Below, piece by piece: positions 10,386-21,578 of a stretch of DNA of 64,000 bases; the first letter of the stretch is position 1; each line of letters begins with the position of its first letter. The notes beneath the pieces are model-generated. The model saw only the letters and a program-made list of their open reading frames with translations, was not told the DNA's origin and did no database searches. Made by a program: the position numbers and the translations under genes. The DNA is from Litoditis marina (lineage: Eukaryota > Nematoda > Chromadorea > Rhabditida > Rhabditidae). The stretch spans positions 17,900,859-17,964,858 of the forward strand of contig OZ038437.1 of NCBI GenBank assembly GCA_964036275.1. The letters are read 5' to 3'.

Positions 10386-10535
10386 CTGCAACTTAAAATA
10401 CCGGACTCGCCAATTTCGTAACTTAAAATACCGGGGTCAGCCAGATGTCGCCTGTACTATTTGAAATTCATAAGGAGATGCAGGCTAATTCGACACCAGT
10501 ATTTAAGCCTGCATCTTCTCCGGTATTTTAAGCTG
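10386..10535. mobile_element. Palindromic MITE next to the start of the minus-strand peptide exon
   Basis: Terminal blocks GCAACTTAAAATACCGG (from 10387) and its complement near 10519-10535 flank an inner inverted pair, GATGCAGGCT/AGCCTGCATC. The element lies immediately upstream, in the transcript sense, of the TTTTCAG acceptor of the 10372 start. It may therefore form the promoter-proximal or outron sequence. Confidence 0.65.
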
Positions 10536-10926
10536 CCAGCGTTTTCACAGATTTGGGGATCTTTCACATGTGAAAGACACAGGTAGTAAACATATATATC
10601 AACACCTGACATGTGAGAGGGTCAAGCTCTGAGTTGACAGCAAGGGAGAGAAAGAGATGAAAAGAGAATGAGCGGAAAATCTAAGAAAACGGGGGGAGGG
10701 GGCTTTCGAATCATCTTACACCCTTCGCGACAGCTTTTCAATGAAATTTTCGTTGCGTTGGAAGACTCGAAGCGTGAATTTGTATTCCGAGGAGAAGAAA
10801 GAACGAAAACAGGAGACGAAAGTCTGCTGTGAATTAATAGAGACACTCGTTCGACTTCGGAACTGTCATCGCACAATCCGATATTGAAGCAACGAACTGA
10901 ATTCCTAACTTCAAACTTGTACATTT

Positions 10927-11058
10927 ATACTATGAGTCAATTGAATAGTCACGTGAAGTCAGCATTCTAATGGGAAATCGTGCACTTGTCATTGCGCTTT
11001 TGTGAGTTTTGCTGTGTTAAACACGTTGCACGTGACTGGGCAAATGCCTAACAGTATA
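10927..11058. mobile_element. AGTCAATTG..CACGTGA MITE, copy 1
   Basis: Ends resemble TATACTATGAGTCAATTG and ACAGTATA. The inside carries AGTCACGTGAAG, a TGCAC..TCATTGC block and TGCTGTGTT. Related copies are at 26091-26218 (inverse), 26391-26514, 27893-28026 (inverse) and 62161-62288. Confidence 0.75.
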
Positions 11059-11226
11059 AATATAGTTGTTTTAATTCGCACTGAGACTTATTGGCATCAA
11101 GTCAATATGTCCGATGACTGTTCCGTAGCGCAAACATAAGCATTTCAAGAACTTCTCTCATCTATGTCTTGTGAAAGAAAACCACCGATAGAAGTATACA
11201 GTTTACTCTGAAGTGGCCAAAAACAG

Positions 11227-11504
11227 GCCAATTCTATAACTAACCGGGTTTTTAGGTGATCTAACTCTTTTTTGGTAACTGTTTTTTTGGTTATTTTACT
11301 AGGTGACCTGGAAGTAACCTGAAACTAAAATCCGGTTAGCCTTCGAACTAATAGTATAACCACAACTTGCGTTAGAAAAACAGGTAATCGGTTTTTCATT
11401 TTAGGTTACCAACTACCAACCGGTTACCTACTGAGGTAATCTGAAAATGAGGTCACCAAAAAAGGGTTGGATTATCTGAAAACCCGGTTAAATATAGAAT
11501 TCAC
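11227..11504. mobile_element. ACCGGGTTTT/GGTAACC long palindrome, copy 1
   Basis: A 278-base palindrome whose arms carry repeated GGTTACC and AAAACCGGTT modules. The ends resemble GGCCAATTCTA.AACTAACCGGGTTT and its complement. Copies are at 43537-43810, 45813-46046 and 60987-61260. Confidence 0.85.
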
Positions 11505-11696
11505 CGGAAAAAAAAACAACATGTGAATTCATTGACGTGCTGCCGAATTCTCAGTGGAATTTACGTCAACAGAAATTCGACCATATAGAGTTTACATTTT
11601 TCTCGAAGCAATCCCATACGTATACAATAGGTTTGGTCAAACCGTTGAGGACAGCTTACGGTCAATTTGGTAGTGTGAGTACTCGGAACCCGCTCT

Positions 11697-12174
11697 GTTA
11701 AAAAGGGACCGTACCTCTATAATGTGCAATGTAGGTAGTTTTTGAGAAAAGAAAAAAGTCATTTATTCTGTTTTGAGATAAAAGTTCATACCGCACGTAC
11801 AAAAAGTTCAAAAAACCACATTATTACGGAGCAAATAAGAAGCCAACAGGATTTGGGTTACTGTAATGCAGCAATCCTTAATCTATCACTGCTTTGTAGT
11901 TTTCATGATATTCAGAAATCTTTTTTCACAGATTTAAAATTGGTAATTTTGGCCATGTTTTGACTATGGTTTCGTAATTTTATGGACATTTTGAAAATTT
12001 TGTACGTAGGTGAACTCGGCGGTGTATGTACGTGCGCGTGGTCGCGCCACATTTTCGAGAACACGGAGCAAGACAGGCAGTCGACACCTATATGAATGAT
12101 TTCAGTTTTTTAATGTGAACAATATCGACTAATCAGCTCGAACCTCCAAATTAAAGAGGAACGGTCCCTTTAAT
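11697..12174. mobile_element. 478-base TIR element (TTAAAGGGACCGTACC), copy 1
   Basis: The ends are TTAAAAAGGGACCGTACCTC and GAGGAACGGTCCCTTTAA. The interior shares long blocks with 62330-62792, including GTACGTAGGTGAACTCGGCG and ACACGGAGCAAGAC. No transposase frame is present, so it is a non-autonomous DNA element. Confidence 0.85.
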
Positions 12175-12179
12175 TACAA

Positions 12180-12545
12180 ATACGCGTTTGGTCGAAACTG
12201 TATTGCAGCAAATGTAGAGATATAGTGTGCCCTGAAGGGACGTCAGACGACGAGAGGGAAAATCAATATCTAACAAAAACACGCTGTATAAACGGTAATT
12301 TACTGTTTCGCAACGACGCTTGTTCTGAGAAGTCTGACGAGCGGCCAGCTCGTCTGCGTATCCTTGATCTACACACTATGTGACGGCTGGCAAGTAATCA
12401 ACGACCGCTTGTTCCGCACTCAGACGATTCCCAGCCGATTGGCCAGCCACTTTTTTATTGGCTGAACGAGAGAGTGTACAGGTCAGAGAGACGCAGACTG
12501 TCATAGCGTGTCTGCGCGTCATTGACTGGCTTGGTTCGAAAAACG
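12180..12545. repeat. Dispersed repeats: inverse copy of 1106-1265, then the GCAGGTCAGAGAG family
   Basis: About 12180-12340 is the inverse copy of 1106-1265. About 12420-12545 carries the palindromic GCAGGTCAGAGAGACGCAGAC family also seen at 1911-2100. Non-coding. Confidence 0.6.
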
Positions 12546-13180
12546 CAAGCGCCATACTGTACAGGGCTTTGTTTTATACCGGAAAGGGTTGTGCAACAAT
12601 GTCACCCGTTTTTACTGTGTGTTCTTCCATGTAATTACACAACTCCACACAAATCATATTATCGACTGAAAAAAAGCTGGTAACAAAGTACACCCATACC
12701 TAGAGACCGCAGGCCGTGCCTATTTTACGTCAAACTGAAATCAACGCGTTTTCACCCGCGATGGAAAAGTAACACAGTTTGATTAGACATTACGCCACCT
12801 ATAGTATACAATTTTGAAGAAAAATAAAAACCGAAAAGTAGTTCAAAACCGTAATGCCTACCTCCGTCTTTGCCCTCCACGGACAGAGGAGAAAGAATAT
12901 GGTACAAAATAAGAATATGTAGTGCGTGCCAGATTCATAAAATATCCGTCTCATGTGAGACTCGAACCTGGTAAAAATGATGGGAGCGGCGATAGGGTTC
13001 GCTCGTTTCAGAGAAGGCATACATAGTTCCGATCATTTCTACTGACACTTTGGAGCTGTGCCAATAAATATTCCAGACCATTATTCACCACTTTGATGTT
13101 TTTCGAAAAAACTGCGAATCTATGTTAGCGTTTTCTCGATTTCACAGGAACAAGTGTATGAAAAAAAGTTTTCGGAATAC
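12546..13180. other. No gene seen; fragment of tRNA-related repeat
   Basis: A fragment of the second tRNA-related repeat lies at about 12905-12990 (minus sense, B-box-like CCAGGTTCGAGTCTC). The rest is unassigned. Confidence 0.4.
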
Positions 13181-13434
13181 TGTAAGGGAAGGCAGGTGGA
13201 AATAACGTTTATTTGACAAAACAGAAGAATGGAATGAAACGTGTCATGGAAACGGTCTTGGCCTCGAGTCTTCTTTCCTGGTCCTTTTGTAATAGCTTTT
13301 CGTGACGGTTCGCTCGGCGCGGGGGTAGCTCCCACAACATATTCCTTCTTGGAATATGACACATCTAGAGAGAGAGAGAGATAGACAGAGAGAGAGAGTG
13401 AGAAAGTATGTAAGGCAATTCAGGAATACCTTAC
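13181..13434. mobile_element. GTAAGG...CCTTAC element, copy 1
   Basis: Shares long blocks with 23085-23320: AACGTTTATTT, GAAACGTGTCATGGAAACGG, TCTTGGCCTCGAGTCTTCTT and GCTCGGCGCGGGG. Both copies begin near GTAAGGGAA and end near TACCTTAC, and both carry a GA-rich stretch before the end. The size (about 240 bases) and ends suggest a non-autonomous element. Confidence 0.75.
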
Positions 13435-14361
13435 TACTAAATATTTATTTATCCGGAGAATCGCGCGCAGCGCGAAGCGCTGTGCGTGATTTGTCTTTGG
13501 TCCGGCTAATGCGCGCCTCCATTTTTTTAGTTTTCTTTTAAAAAGGGTCAAATATGCAAATCATACATCATTTTCAAGCTGTGGTGGAAATTTGAGGAAA
13601 ACCGGTTGATTTTGAGTCAAGTTATGATGTTTTCGCTTCATCCAGAGCGCCAACTTCCGTCGTGTGTCCTTCCTTCCTTCCGTCATGGCGTGCTGGGGTG
13701 CTATCTCTGTCGCAACTGAACAGATTTGGCTAAAATTTGTAGTGATGATAGAACTCGTATAAAAACTAAATTAGCGCAAAGTTTTTTCTGAAAAAAAAAT
13801 ATTTTTCACCAATGTCTCTGCGTCTCTTCAATTTGTGCACTCTCTCGCTCTCTTTGTCAGGTCGGTCAAGCAAACTCACAAACTGTCTTGTAAGTTAGGG
13901 TAAGACTGCCCGGTTTTGATGAAATTCAAACAGGATACCATCCTCACTTCAGTTGAATGACGTCATTCAGGAGATCAGATGACGTCATCTTAGAAAAGTG
14001 CAAAATTGACGTCAAATATTCTTTCAAATGATGATAATAGTTGGAAAGTGGGCGTGTTAACAATGAAAATTTATCTGAACACGACGTTTTTTGGGATTCT
14101 GAAGTCCAGATGACGTCAATTTTCAAAAGTGCAAAGTTGACGTCAAATTTTTTTTCAAATGATAGTAATAGTTGGGAGTATTTCGATGAAAGTTCATATA
14201 AACATGATGTGTTTTGAGATTCTGATGGCCCGATGATGTCATTAGTGAAATGTGCACAGTTGACTACATATGTTTTTCATTTTCAGAGCAAATATAGTCA
14301 GTTCCTTAACTTCAGTCGAAAATTTAGACATGCCTCCGGAATGTCTACAAAAAGTGTAAAA

Positions 14362-14793
14362 TTCATCAAAAAGTGGGGGACCAACAATTGTGTGATTTGT
14401 ACGAGCTACTCAAGGATGGTAGAACTTCTAGGGACACTGCAACAAAAACGGAAAAATATAGAGAGGTGTATTATAAAGTGGTGATGCCACAAAAAGGGAA
14501 AAATATCTTGCTAACTAGCTCACGGTAGATCACAAGTCACAGCTTTTCTGTTCAGATGTTACGACATTTGAAAACGATGAGCAAGATTACTATTTTCTAG
14601 ACAATTAGTTAGCTGTGTTATATCATCTACCGTGAGCTAGTTAGCAAGATATTTTTCCCTTTTTGTGGCATCACCACTTTATAATACACCTCTCTATATT
14701 TTTCCCTTTTCGTTGCAGTGTTCCTATAAGTTCTACCATCCTTGAGTAGCTCGTACAAATCACACAGTTGTTGGTCCCCCACTTTTTGATGAA
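14362..14793. repeat. Inverted repeat with 168-base arms
   Basis: The left arm, 14362-14529, begins TTCATCAAAAAGTGGGGGA. The right arm, 14626-14793, is its near-perfect complement, ending TCCCCCACTTTTTGATGAA. The 96-base spacer is unrelated. The arms read through as a protein-like frame, so they may derive from a coding fragment that was copied in inverse. Confidence 0.85.
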
Positions 14794-15554
14794 TGGTCAT
14801 TAATCTTGCCACGATGTTAGTGAGTCTCAGTGTGAATGGAACCAACTCTGAAACAATGTGTCTAGCAGATTTGCGACCAAAGTCGAAAAATCTGGTAAAT
14901 TTGCGTCCATGTCTGTTTTGTCTAGCAAATTTGCAACTACACCGAGAATGCGCCTGCGCTGGGTTACCTGGCGCACTTAATTCACTGGCGCAAGCGTTGT
15001 TTTTAAAGACGCCGCCACTTTTCAAAAATTTAATTCAAGTATGTTTATTATTGTTTTATTGTGTCACATAATGTAATTTCAATTCATAATTTGAACTTTG
15101 ATGTTGTAGTGAGGTCGGGCAATCTTTTTTTAGTAATTGAGTTGTCCCTTCACTCGAAAATGAAAAATTCGTTTTTTATTTACGTTTTTGAATAAATTTT
15201 ACACAGATTTGAAATTAAAGTGGTTAATTAAAGTATTAAAAAAGGTTTTCGGATTGTATGTTGTCACATAGTTTAAATTTTTTAATAATCATATTTGACT
15301 TTTACTCCATAAGGTATTTTACTTTTTCGTAAAAAAGGTTTTGCCTATCTCAAAATTAGGCGAACTTTATAAGTTTGCACCACCGGAACCTTCACTCCGT
15401 TTTCTATTTCAAAAGAACGCATTTTGCAACAACGTTTTCAGTCAGTTGTTCTCTAAATGTACACATTTTGTAATGAGCTGGTTTCCTCAATAATCTGATG
15501 TGTTTTATCTCTGTCTCTCTCTCTGTATGTAGTTTTTATGTTTGTCTGCTCTAG

Positions 15555-15921
15555 GTTGTTCCGGGTTACATTCTGCCGTACTGTCGAGTGTCAGCGCTGC
15601 CCGGTTATGATCAGTCTGGTATCCGCAACTCCGCAAGGCCTCCAATGCCCTCCTAACAAGACAAGGTTGGTACTACTTTCTAGTATATTTCCTCACGAAA
15701 GGGTTTCTCAGATAAAAGATAAATATGGCTCGTTCAGCCAAAACTGGGTGCTAACATGCGCAATGGTCCGGTCTGACTGTCGAAAACAACCAGTTACTGT
15801 CAGTTATTTTGTTATTGTCTATTGAATTCTTGAAATCTCATATGTGTCAGTGAATATTCTGACGTATGAATTGTTTTCCAGTTACCCAAAAGGGCGCTTT
15901 ACAGACAGGAGTAGAAACTAA
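15555..15921 (+). CDS. Possible two-exon fragment of an unknown gene
   Basis: An acceptor (TCTGCTCTAG) opens exon 15555-15665, which encodes a cysteine-bearing stretch (Cys-x5-Cys-x2-Cys, then a fourth Cys further on) and ends at a GTTGGT donor. After a TTTTCCAG acceptor, exon 15882-15921 continues in phase and reaches TAA at 15919. I recognise no family. There is no start codon in view and no AATAAA soon after the stop, so this may be chance or a gene remnant. Confidence 0.25.
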
Positions 15922-16047
15922 AAACCTAAGACGGTGTTGTATTCATCTCATTCAACTCTCATATTCCTTCGTAATCAGTCGTGCACTGGGATCATGTTAT
16001 GACAACAAAAACTACGTTATTTTGTGATGTATGCCTATTAATTCCAG

Positions 16048-16138
16048 GCTAGACGGCACGCGAATAGGCTGGTGAGATGCTCTGATTCTCGTCCGGACTT
16101 CACTTCACAGTTGCAGGCCTTCAACGAGAGGAGTAAAC
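16048..16138 (+). CDS. Possible internal exon of an unknown gene
   Basis: TTAATTCCAG precedes an open 91-base stretch ending at a perfect GTGAGT donor. The frame starts in phase 0 and ends in phase 1, and encodes an Arg/Ser/Gln-rich peptide with no recognisable domain. No partner exon fits with certainty. Confidence 0.25.
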
Positions 16139-16876
16139 GTGAGTGTTTTGTAGTTTAGTTCTATTCCATTGTCTGCTTGGTATATACTGCGTACTTGACT
16201 AGACGCCTGCGGCGCCTAGCAGTTTTACATTTTGTATACTTTTCCGTGAGAACTGCCAACGTATTTTGTTGAACTTAAGTGACAATGAGTTTCACGTAGG
16301 TGTAAGGAATGTCAACGTTTTATTGTTGATACAAACGCGTGTCATTGTACTAGGAAATTTTACGTAATTGTGGGCCTGCCACCACATTTTGTTGAATTTG
16401 ACGCATGCCAACTTACTCTTAAGAGTTTCACGGTTTTTAAGCACTGGCAACGTATTTTGTTGATAGTTGAACTTAACGCGTGCCAACTTACTGCTGATAA
16501 GATCTTTTCGTAAGATCTGCCAACGAATTTTTTGGGATTCACTGTGCCGACGGCCTGTCGATTAAAAATTCGTGAGGGCAACCGATGTATATAGTTTATG
16601 GCGTGTAAAACATCAGTTTAACACATTCAGAAAGAAGGCTCTTCAAGCAAGAAGGAGAAACAAAAACATTTCCAATTATACTACGAGTTACATGACTTAC
16701 AGAACAGTTATCCTGGCGTATCGGAACAGAAACACCGATTTTTTCAGAACGGTCTCTGTTACTCAGAAACTACGATGCTTCGGACTTTGAGAACGGGATA
16801 GATAGACTTAGCGCGAAATGTCAAAATAATACTGTAATAAAATGATAGTATTAGAATGAGCCCATGTTCCGTTCCT

Positions 16877-17105
16877 ATGATTCAAAATTCAAACGAATAC
16901 ATTCAACTCGTGTCTAACTCGTGGAATCAACTGACGACACTCACCCATCGTCTGAATTTGTCAAAAATTGGCCACGTTGGACGGAGTATGTCCATTCTCT
17001 CAAAGTCGTTTTTCTCTCATTAAATTCTTACATTTTGCAGGGGACAGGGTGGAAGGCAGCCGAGGGTCTGATGCCAGATGGCTACGTCACTACTCCAAAA
17101 AGTGA
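16877..17105 (+). CDS. Possible two-exon small gene or terminal part, unknown
   Basis: ATG at 16877 opens a frame to 16985. A 55-base intron (16986-17040) has a GTATGT donor and a TTTTGCAG acceptor, the classic worm short intron. The second part, 17041-17105, continues in phase to TGA, giving 57 aa rich in Arg, Ser and Leu. An alternative unspliced frame runs 16921-17163. No family is recognised. Confidence 0.3.
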
Positions 17106-17717
17106 GACCCGAGTGGATGAAAAGAGAGAGGTTGGTTTGTTATCCATAGTGACCATGGTCTAACTTGGGCAATGACACCTACACATCAGTAAGGGTAAGG
17201 GATGGATTCAACAGAAATAAACACGTTTTTCAATCGATTTGCTTGAAATTCGTCGGTTTCTAGCAGAAATAGGTGGATTATCCCGATACTGGCAATAATA
17301 AGTAACCCGTTTTCAATAATTTAATAGGGGTTGCCTTTGCCTAGTTGGCTTTCGTTTTTATGCCAGTTCTATTCGTTTACCGGAAAATATCACAAACGAC
17401 TGACTTTATTCCTGTAACATACAAAACTGTTTTTGTTCTTGTACCTAAAACCTTTATAATTAAGGTTATTATACAAGTCACTCAATCCTTAGCCCAAGCC
17501 TCACGCTAACCAGCTAACCAAGGTAACCAACTTGGTTACCTGGTTAGTGTTAGATTTGTTGGTTAGATAACCAGATACTGTGCTAGTTCAAGTATCGAGT
17601 CTGGTTATCAGAGTTTTGTTATGCGCTTTAGGTACTGTAATGTCAAGTGTCAAGTAGGCTGTAGAACTTGAGTCAAACTCTAAACTCGTAGTTTGATTTT
17701 CGCACACCGCGATCAGG

Positions 17718-18095
17718 GAAAATTGAAGTATCGCCCCCCACTTTAGTTGGGTCCCCCTCGTAGCACTTCAACCCCCCACCCAAGCTAAAACCTGAAAATC
17801 TAGGAGAGGGGGGGGGGGAGGGTCAAATATCAACTTCGGCATTTACTATTTACCCCCCACCTGGGTCGGCGGGGGGTAGAACTTCAATGGTGGGGGGTCA
17901 AACTTCAACGAGTGGGGGGCTGAACTTCAATACTGGAAATGTTTACTTTTTACCCCCCACCCTCAAACTTTTGTATTACAGGTGATAAATTGAATTATCA
18001 CCCCTCCGGTGGGGGGGGGTCAAACTACAATTCCCCAAACGCAATACAAATTCAGAAAGGTGGGGGGTAAAAAGTCAATGTTCCCCGCGATCATG
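17718..18095. repeat. C-run/G-run repeat region with GGGGGGTCAAACT units
   Basis: At least eight runs of five or more C or G occur in both orientations, many followed by TCAAACTTCAA or preceded by TTTTTA. The borders GCGATCAGGGAA and TTCCCCGCGATC are inverted relative to each other, suggesting a foldback element rich in potential G-quadruplex tracts. Confidence 0.6.
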
Positions 18096-18099
18096 TTGA

Positions 18100-19427
18100 T
18101 TAAGAATGTGGATGTCGATATCTCAGCAAATTACGATTTACCAAGGCAGAAGTTTCGCAAGCGGTGAATGCGAAATAATCACTTGTCCCTGCTCTTCTCG
18201 AGTGATTCCTATGTAATCTTTCAAGTTTACGGGATATAATCGGGGAAAACACTGTGTCGCCTAATTTCAATAAGTGGATGCCATTTCACATTTTACATTT
18301 ACATCTTTTTTGCTTTGTAACTGTGTTCATTACAGATGATTTCAAAAAAGGCTGACTCGGACCTGTGACAAGATGCGACTTCAGGCCTCTTGCCTCATCT
18401 TTTTTCCTCTGTTGGAATTTCTCCGGACTGAATACTTGTTGGTAATTTTCGGGATTATCGTTATATTTTTCAAAGTTCAGTTAGTTCTTTTCTATACTGT
18501 ACGTGTAATTTCCTTTTTCCTTATTGTATGTGCATTCTATGTATAGGCTAATCCCCGACAGAAGAGAATACGAAACTCACGACTGATCGGGATTCTTTCA
18601 CTGGATTCTTGAATGAACAGTTCGTTTGCTTAGTATTTTCTTCTAAAATTAAAGGGGAAATATATCATGTATACTGCAGTAAAGTTGTTCGAATTGACAG
18701 AAAAATTGAGAAATGGACTACTTTCTCACCGAAAACCCGAAAATTAGTCTATTTTTGTTGAATTCACGTTTTTAACCCTGAACAATGACTCCGTTCTTAA
18801 GTATATCTAGTGTTTACCTCACGTTTTCGATAAGGAATGAAGGAATCTTGATGTTTTGTTTGTATAGTGTTCAAGATTCTTTCCTATTATGCATAACACT
18901 ACTATTTAAGATTATGAAGAACACTACTACATAAGAATACTCTGCTTCCTATTCCATTCCACTTCTTTTCTTAATTGATTCATGTGTCTCAGACAAGTTT
19001 TTGGTTCCAGCGATAGTCACAACCTAGTCAAATTACTCTGTTTACCGGTAACAATTGTCATTTTTCTAAATAATTTTCTGTCGATATTTGCTTCTTCTGG
19101 TCATTTTATGTCATGTTTAGTTTGTTATTCATTTCTCGCAAGATTTTCAAAAATTTCCGGCATGAATATCATTGTTGGCGTTTGTACTAATATGTTATTG
19201 TTATAATAAATATGTTGTGTTTATGGTTTTCTAAAATAAAATTGGTTTCGAAAAGTGCGACAAGTTTTCTGGTAAATTTCAATTGCCACGCGTCAATGAT
19301 TTGCTGGTAGATTTGCGACCTCCAGTTTGCTGGCAGATTTGCCAGGAAAAATGATACCAAAACGCAATGTATCAATTTGTCATGGTATTTTGCCTGCAAA
19401 TCTGGTAGACATATAGTTTCAGAGAAC
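18100..19427. other. No gene seen
   Basis: AT-rich sequence. A diverged piece of the CAGTAAAGTTGTCCGAAT element lies at about 18675-18775. A repeated AAATTTGC..GGTAGA block at 19260-19400 resembles 14860-14935. Confidence 0.4.
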
Positions 19428-19632
19428 TATAGTGAGTGCCAAATTCAGAAATTTCTGTTTCTTGCCGGAATCGAACCTGCGACCAAAAATTTCGTAGCAG
19501 GGCTCTAACGGCTAACCATTGCGCCACATTGGAGCACATAACCGGAGAGCTTTGGAATCGAAGACATGTTTGCGTACACAGCGGAAAGTGAGATATACAG
19601 TACCCTCCCGCCTTTCCGTGGGCGACGACTAT
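19428..19632 (-). mobile_element. tRNA-derived SINE, copy 2
   Basis: On the minus strand the element reads GTCGTCGCCCACGGAAAGG, then TACTGTATATCTCAC, then an A-box block (complement of about 19516-19527) and a perfect GGTTCGATTCC B box (complement of 19467-19477). It ends near the ACTCACTATAG tail shared by copies 3 and 4. Confidence 0.85.
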
Positions 19633-19749
19633 ATACGGTCGCTTGTCCTGTAACTCATGTTTGCTTTCCGGTCGAAGTTCGTCAATTATGACATGTATTT
19701 TGTATTGAGAACAAACTACAACCAAATATTCGTCTTCATCTCCTAATTC

Positions 19750-20350
19750 TAGGGTTGTTAATCAATTCCAAAAGTCAAGTCAATTCCAATTCCAGTTCTT
19801 TTTCGTTTCTCAAAAACCACTCAATTCCAATTCCAAATCTTTTGCAATTCGCAAAACCACTCAATTCCAATTCCAAATCTTTTGCAATTCGCAAAACCAC
19901 TCAATTCCAATTCCGATCAATTCCTCGAAATCTCAATTTAGGAATTGATTGAAATTGATTAGAATTGACTGTGTTTCCAACTTCAGGTCAGTTTTTTTTT
20001 CAAAAAACGAAGATAAACAATGTTCACTTTGGCTCCATTGAACGAGAGACGGAAAAACAGCAAGGAAAAACATCCCGGAATTGTAAATCAATTCTGAAGC
20101 AATTCGAAAATCAAGTCAATTCCAATTCCAATTCCAGTTGTGCTGATATACGAAAGAATTGCAATTGCAATTCCAGAAATTTTTTGACATACAAAAGACT
20201 TGGAATTGCAATTCCAACCATTTTCGACATACAAAAGAATTGGAATTGCAATTCCAATTCTTTTCGACAGACAAAAAGAATTGGAATTGCAATTATTCTG
20301 GATGATTATCTCAATTCTATCTATTCCAATTCCAATTCTAACAACCCTAC
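19750..20350. repeat. AATTCCAATTCC repeat bounded by TAGGGTTGTTA ends
   Basis: The ends TAGGGTTGTTA (19750-19760) and TAACAACCCTA (20339-20349) are inverted repeats. Inside, the left half has tandem units of about 40 bases (TCAATTCCAATTCCAAATCT plus GCAATTCGCAAAACCAC). The right half has the opposite sense (GGAATTGCAATTCC with ACAAAAGA spacers). Smaller elements with the same ends occur near 2232-2288 and 55822-55942. Confidence 0.75.
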
Positions 20351-20974
20351 CTGAATCCCATTCGGCGTGTTCCTATTTTCAGTCGTTCTCTTGTGAGCAT
20401 GTTTTCTAAGAATCACACTTTTTAGGAAAATGACAATAACTTATTGTAAAAATCTTCGTGGATCTTGAATTTAATCTAAATATGTCTACAAGTAACATGA
20501 AATGGTTTTTATAGAAATCTTGTGTTTTCGCAATCAAGCACAACAAAGTATTCAATTCTATTTGCAGTTTTCTATATTATTTCAGTTTTATATAACACAG
20601 CAATCATGAAATTGAAAACACAATATTGTTTTCCCTATCTCAATTTTTCAAATGTCTCTTCTCCTTTCTATACTCTTTTTATTTTCTGTATTTTGTCCTC
20701 TTTCTCCTACGTCTGTGGATTTCCTTATCGTTTTCTTATCTACTTCCTGAAAAGTGTGCATTCGTTCCTTTCCATCACGTACTGATCTTTACTTGTTTAG
20801 CAATATTTTCAAAAGAAACTCAAAAAGACGTACATAAACTGTGTCATGAGCGTTGCCGGTTCACAAGTTACCAAGCCGAGTTCAATGATTATTTATTGAG
20901 ATCAACGTATACGATTCATTTCCAATCTCATGTAGTTATTTTACGTTGAACTCTCTTGTCGGTCGTAGTTACCT
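20351..20974. other. No gene seen
   Basis: AT-rich sequence. Frames at 20522-20949 are hydrophobic and T-rich, without splice sites or domains. Confidence 0.4.
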
Positions 20975-21170
20975 ATAGTCGTTGACAACGGAAAGGCGAG
21001 GGGGTACTGTCTATCTCACTTTCCGCTGTGTACGCACACATGTGTTCGATTCCCAATCTTGCCCGTTATGTGCTCTAATAGCGCAGTGGTTAGCGCTTCC
21101 CTACGGATCTTTTGCTCGCAGGTTCTAATTCGGCGAGAGACAGAAATTTATAAATTTTGCACTCACTATA
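20975..21170 (+). mobile_element. tRNA-derived SINE, copy 3
   Basis: A-box TAGCGCAGTGG at 21079-21089 and a B-box-like GGTTCTAATTC at 21121-21131 lie at tRNA spacing. They follow a shared 5' segment with CAACGGAAAGGCG and TACTGT.TATCTCAC. The tail is GCACTCACTATA. Same order and length as copy 4. Confidence 0.85.
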
Positions 21171-21570
21171 CAGCTGCTTACAGACGGTGATTGCGTAACA
21201 TCAAAAACAAATTGGGTGGCATGTGCTTGAAAACTATTGTTTATCCAATTGTGCTGAAAAGTTTTAGAGTGTTTGCTCCTTTCAAGGCAAGCGTAGATGG
21301 TACCTTTTCCCTACTGTCTTTGTAGTTTGAACCCGCTGATTTTCGGTTCGAAACTCGTGAATTGTGAAGTGTGTCCGGATAAAACGACAGCGAAGATTTT
21401 GCAACTTCGATACTTTTAATTCATAAGCTGTTTTGGTCTCCATGTCCGGTTGTTAACGATAGCAGCACAATCTCTGCTGTATTTTCTATTCCACAATTCT
21501 GTTAGGAAGTTCTGACCTAGACACAACGCGATCGAACTACAAGCACAAAACCAACAGTTTGACCTACTTA

Positions 21571-21577
21571 TTTTCAG
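21571..21577 (+). promoter_or_regulatory. Probable trans-splice acceptor of the FMO gene
   Basis: TTTTCAG lies one base before the ATG at 21579, with no donor in a coding exon upstream. In Caenorhabditis this arrangement marks addition of a spliced leader. It supports the chosen start. Confidence 0.6.
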
Positions 21578-21578
21578 A

